Shown here in pieces: positions 39,106 to 40,407 of a stretch of DNA of 40,407 nt. Made by a program: the position numbers and the translations under genes. The DNA comes from Candidatus Methanofastidiosum methylothiophilum (GTDB lineage: Archaea > Methanobacteriota_B > Thermococci > Methanofastidiosales > Methanofastidiosaceae): the NCBI GenBank assembly GCA_001587715.1, contig LNGC01000002.1, forward strand, positions 1 to 40,407, written 5' to 3'. The notes under the pieces were generated by a model, which did not search any database, was not told where the DNA came from, and saw nothing but the letters and a program-made list of their open reading frames with translations. Numbering within the stretch: the stretch's first letter is position 1; each line of letters opens with the position of its first letter.

Positions 39106-39414
39106 TTACTTCCAGAATTCTTCTATTATAAGAGACGCAAGAAAACATAATCCTGAATTTTTTATGCCCCAATATTTTTCTATTTGCGGTCTTGCCGCAT
39201 CAAGGAGTTTTTTCAACTCTTCATTAATCATTTCATACTCGTTACTTGTAAGTTGTACGATGGATATACGTTTTCCTAAAAATTCCATAATTTTTCCTGC
39301 TTCTATCTGGTCTTCTATTTCTTTAATTGAAATTTGATACTCCGATGAATCTATAGCGCATATAATCTCAAAAAGCAAGTTCTTTATCGCATCACGATTT
39401 ATATCGTTATTCAT
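39106..39414 (-). CDS. Hypothetical protein, 102 residues
   Basis: This is a mostly helical, acidic protein beginning MNNDINRDAIKNLLFEIICA, without membrane segments or known motifs. The frame extends to a TTG at 39429, but GAGGT lies at that position, so the ATG at 39414 is the better start. It converges on the 39-residue membrane-protein gene with one base between stops. I do not recognise it. Confidence 0.5.
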   Translation of the reverse strand: MNNDINRDAIKNLLFEIICAIDSSEYQISIKEIEDQIEAGKIMEFLGKRISIVQLTSNEYEMINEELKKLLDAARPQIEKYWGIKNSGLCFLASLIIEEFWK

Positions 39415-39514
39415 ATTAGTCGACCTCAATTCTAATCAATAGTTTATTAAGTTTATGTCTGCCGATTAGAGTATACGGGGTAGTATTATATAATCCTAAT
39501 TATAATTATTTATC

Positions 39515-40210
39515 GTGATTAGAAAATATATGATCTTTTCAATAGTTATTATTTTCTTATTATTTTCTGCCTGCTGTTTATATGTTGAAAACCCAAAATC
39601 TGTTCCAATTCAAACTAAAGACCCAGAACCCAGGCATACGGACAAAGAGATTGAATATTTCACCGAAATTGCTTTGGGGACAGAGTATGGAAACAATACA
39701 CAAGCGATAAGAAAATGGGAGTCAGACATAAGGATAAAAATCAATGGAAATCCAAATGAAAAGGATCTCGAGGCATTGAATCAGGTATTGTCAGATATTA
39801 ATGCAATAATTGGAGACAAGATTAAAATTTCTCTTGTAAGGACAAATCAGAATATAGATATTAACTTTGTCCCCGTATCCCAATTTTCTAAATGTAACGC
39901 CGTTCCTGGAAATTACGGATATTTCAACTGTAAATGGAGAAATGATGTGATCTATGAATGTAATATATGCATAGCAACTGATGAGATACTTCTTCAGGAA
40001 GAAAGGACTCATATGATAAGGGAAGAAATAACGCAGTCTCTTGGGCTCATGAAGGACTCCTTGAAATACCGAGATAGTATATTCTATCAAGGCTGGACTC
40101 AAACTCAAAAGTATTCAGAAATTGATAAAAAAATGATTGAGATATTGTACTCTGATTATATAAGGCCAGGCATGAGAAAAGATGAAGTAGAAAATATTTT
40201 AAGAAAATAG
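39515..40210 (+). CDS. Exported lipoprotein, DUF2927-like
   Basis: This protein of 231 residues has an N-terminal hydrophobic segment ending in a lipobox-like LLFSACC, so it is probably a lipoprotein. The C-terminal half resembles DUF2927: REEITQSLGLMKDSLKYRDS followed by IFYQGW, then KKMIEILYSDYIRPGM. Proteins of that family look like relatives of zinc metalloproteases, but no HExxH is present; the sequence at that place is HMIREEI. The start is GTG at 39515 or ATG at 39530; no ribosome binding site is seen and a TATA-like stretch (39483-39493) supports a leaderless mRNA. Confidence 0.6.
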   Translation: MIRKYMIFSIVIIFLLFSACCLYVENPKSVPIQTKDPEPRHTDKEIEYFTEIALGTEYGNNTQAIRKWESDIRIKINGNPNEKDLEALNQVLSDINAIIGDKIKISLVRTNQNIDINFVPVSQFSKCNAVPGNYGYFNCKWRNDVIYECNICIATDEILLQEERTHMIREEITQSLGLMKDSLKYRDSIFYQGWTQTQKYSEIDKKMIEILYSDYIRPGMRKDEVENILRK

Positions 40211-40244
40211 AAACAATTTTAAGTGCATTATTATTAAAGGGGTC

Positions 40245-40407
40245 ATGAACTACAAACTACTATTAGGGTGTCTTTGCATTGGGTCAGGTTTATCCGTTCT
40301 TTATTATAGATTTACAAACGCGGTATATTTTGGATTTTTTGATATAGTTGTATTGGCCGTATCATTAGTTGCTGGAATATATCTGATTTCAAAAGGAAGA
40401 GAAGAAG
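40245..40407 (+). CDS. Membrane protein, 3' end outside window
   Basis: An open frame starts at ATG 40245, after AAAGGGGT, and runs to the window edge (54 codons). It encodes two hydrophobic segments (LLLGCLCIGSGLSVLYY and FFDIVVLAVSLVAGIYLI) separated by a short loop. No family can be assigned from this part. Confidence 0.5.
   Translation, partial: MNYKLLLGCLCIGSGLSVLYYRFTNAVYFGFFDIVVLAVSLVAGIYLISKGREE

Noticed and set aside
1-40407. CRISPR array or rRNA
   Set aside because: No regularly spaced direct repeats and no rRNA-like stretch were seen on either strand.

Overview
The window is AT-rich archaeal chromosome. The genes that show this are RadA and a multi-OB RPA, Alba, a 33-residue eL41-like ribosomal protein, archaeal-type ProRS and Elp3, endonuclease Q with a PIP box, and a tRNA gene without encoded CCA. 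Start contexts use AGGTGAT or GGAGG ribosome binding sites, or have a TATA box only 25-35 bases upstream. A malonate-decarboxylase-type cluster in a probable methanogen-like euryarchaeon, beside thiol-redox genes, resembles published descriptions of the class Methanofastidiosa (WSA2), for which malonate and acetate were proposed as carbon sources. That placement is inference; no methanogenesis gene lies in the window.

Layout. 1-3.7 kb: carbamate kinase (cut by the left edge, with an apparent ATC start), a 'knotted' carbamoyltransferase, a TudS/DUF523-like protein, a DUF1622 membrane protein and a universal stress protein. 3.9-8.6 kb: a small integrated element in a tRNA-Leu(UAA) gene, with a perfect 64-bp direct repeat at its ends, a tyrosine integrase beside one end, and three cargo genes (secreted transglutaminase-like protein, PH-SHOCT protein, exported beta protein). 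8.6-11.1 kb: zinc-ribbon protein, Nudix hydrolase, eL41, Alba and a membrane-anchored protein. 11.2-14.6 kb: RPA, RadA and long FKBP isomerase in a tight run. 14.6-21.5 kb: membrane and coiled-coil proteins, Elp3, ProRS, an ArsR-like regulator and a SAM hydrolase/hydroxide adenosyltransferase. 21.4-27.1 kb: a six-gene minus-strand operon of thioredoxin reductase, three exported thioredoxin-fold proteins, a large membrane iron-sulfur protein and UppP. 27.2-30.3 kb: EndoQ, small proteins, flavodoxin and agmatinase. 30.5-39.1 kb: the malonate/acetate carboxylation cluster. 39.1-40.4 kb: hypothetical proteins and a partial gene.

The most interesting system is the 30.5-39.1 kb cluster. It has every malonate-decarboxylase part (MdcA-like ACP transferase, MdcC-like ACP, MdcD/MdcE carboxytransferase, MadH-like ACP ligase, and MdcG and MdcB for the prosthetic group). 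It also has a biotin carrier protein and an ATP-dependent biotin carboxylase, where the known biotin-dependent Mad system has the sodium-pumping decarboxylase MadB. As drawn it could run as an ATP-driven acetate (acetyl-ACP) carboxylase, or in reverse as an ATP-linked malonate decarboxylase. The second notable system is the redox operon, which looks built to move electrons from cytoplasmic donors to thiols outside the membrane.
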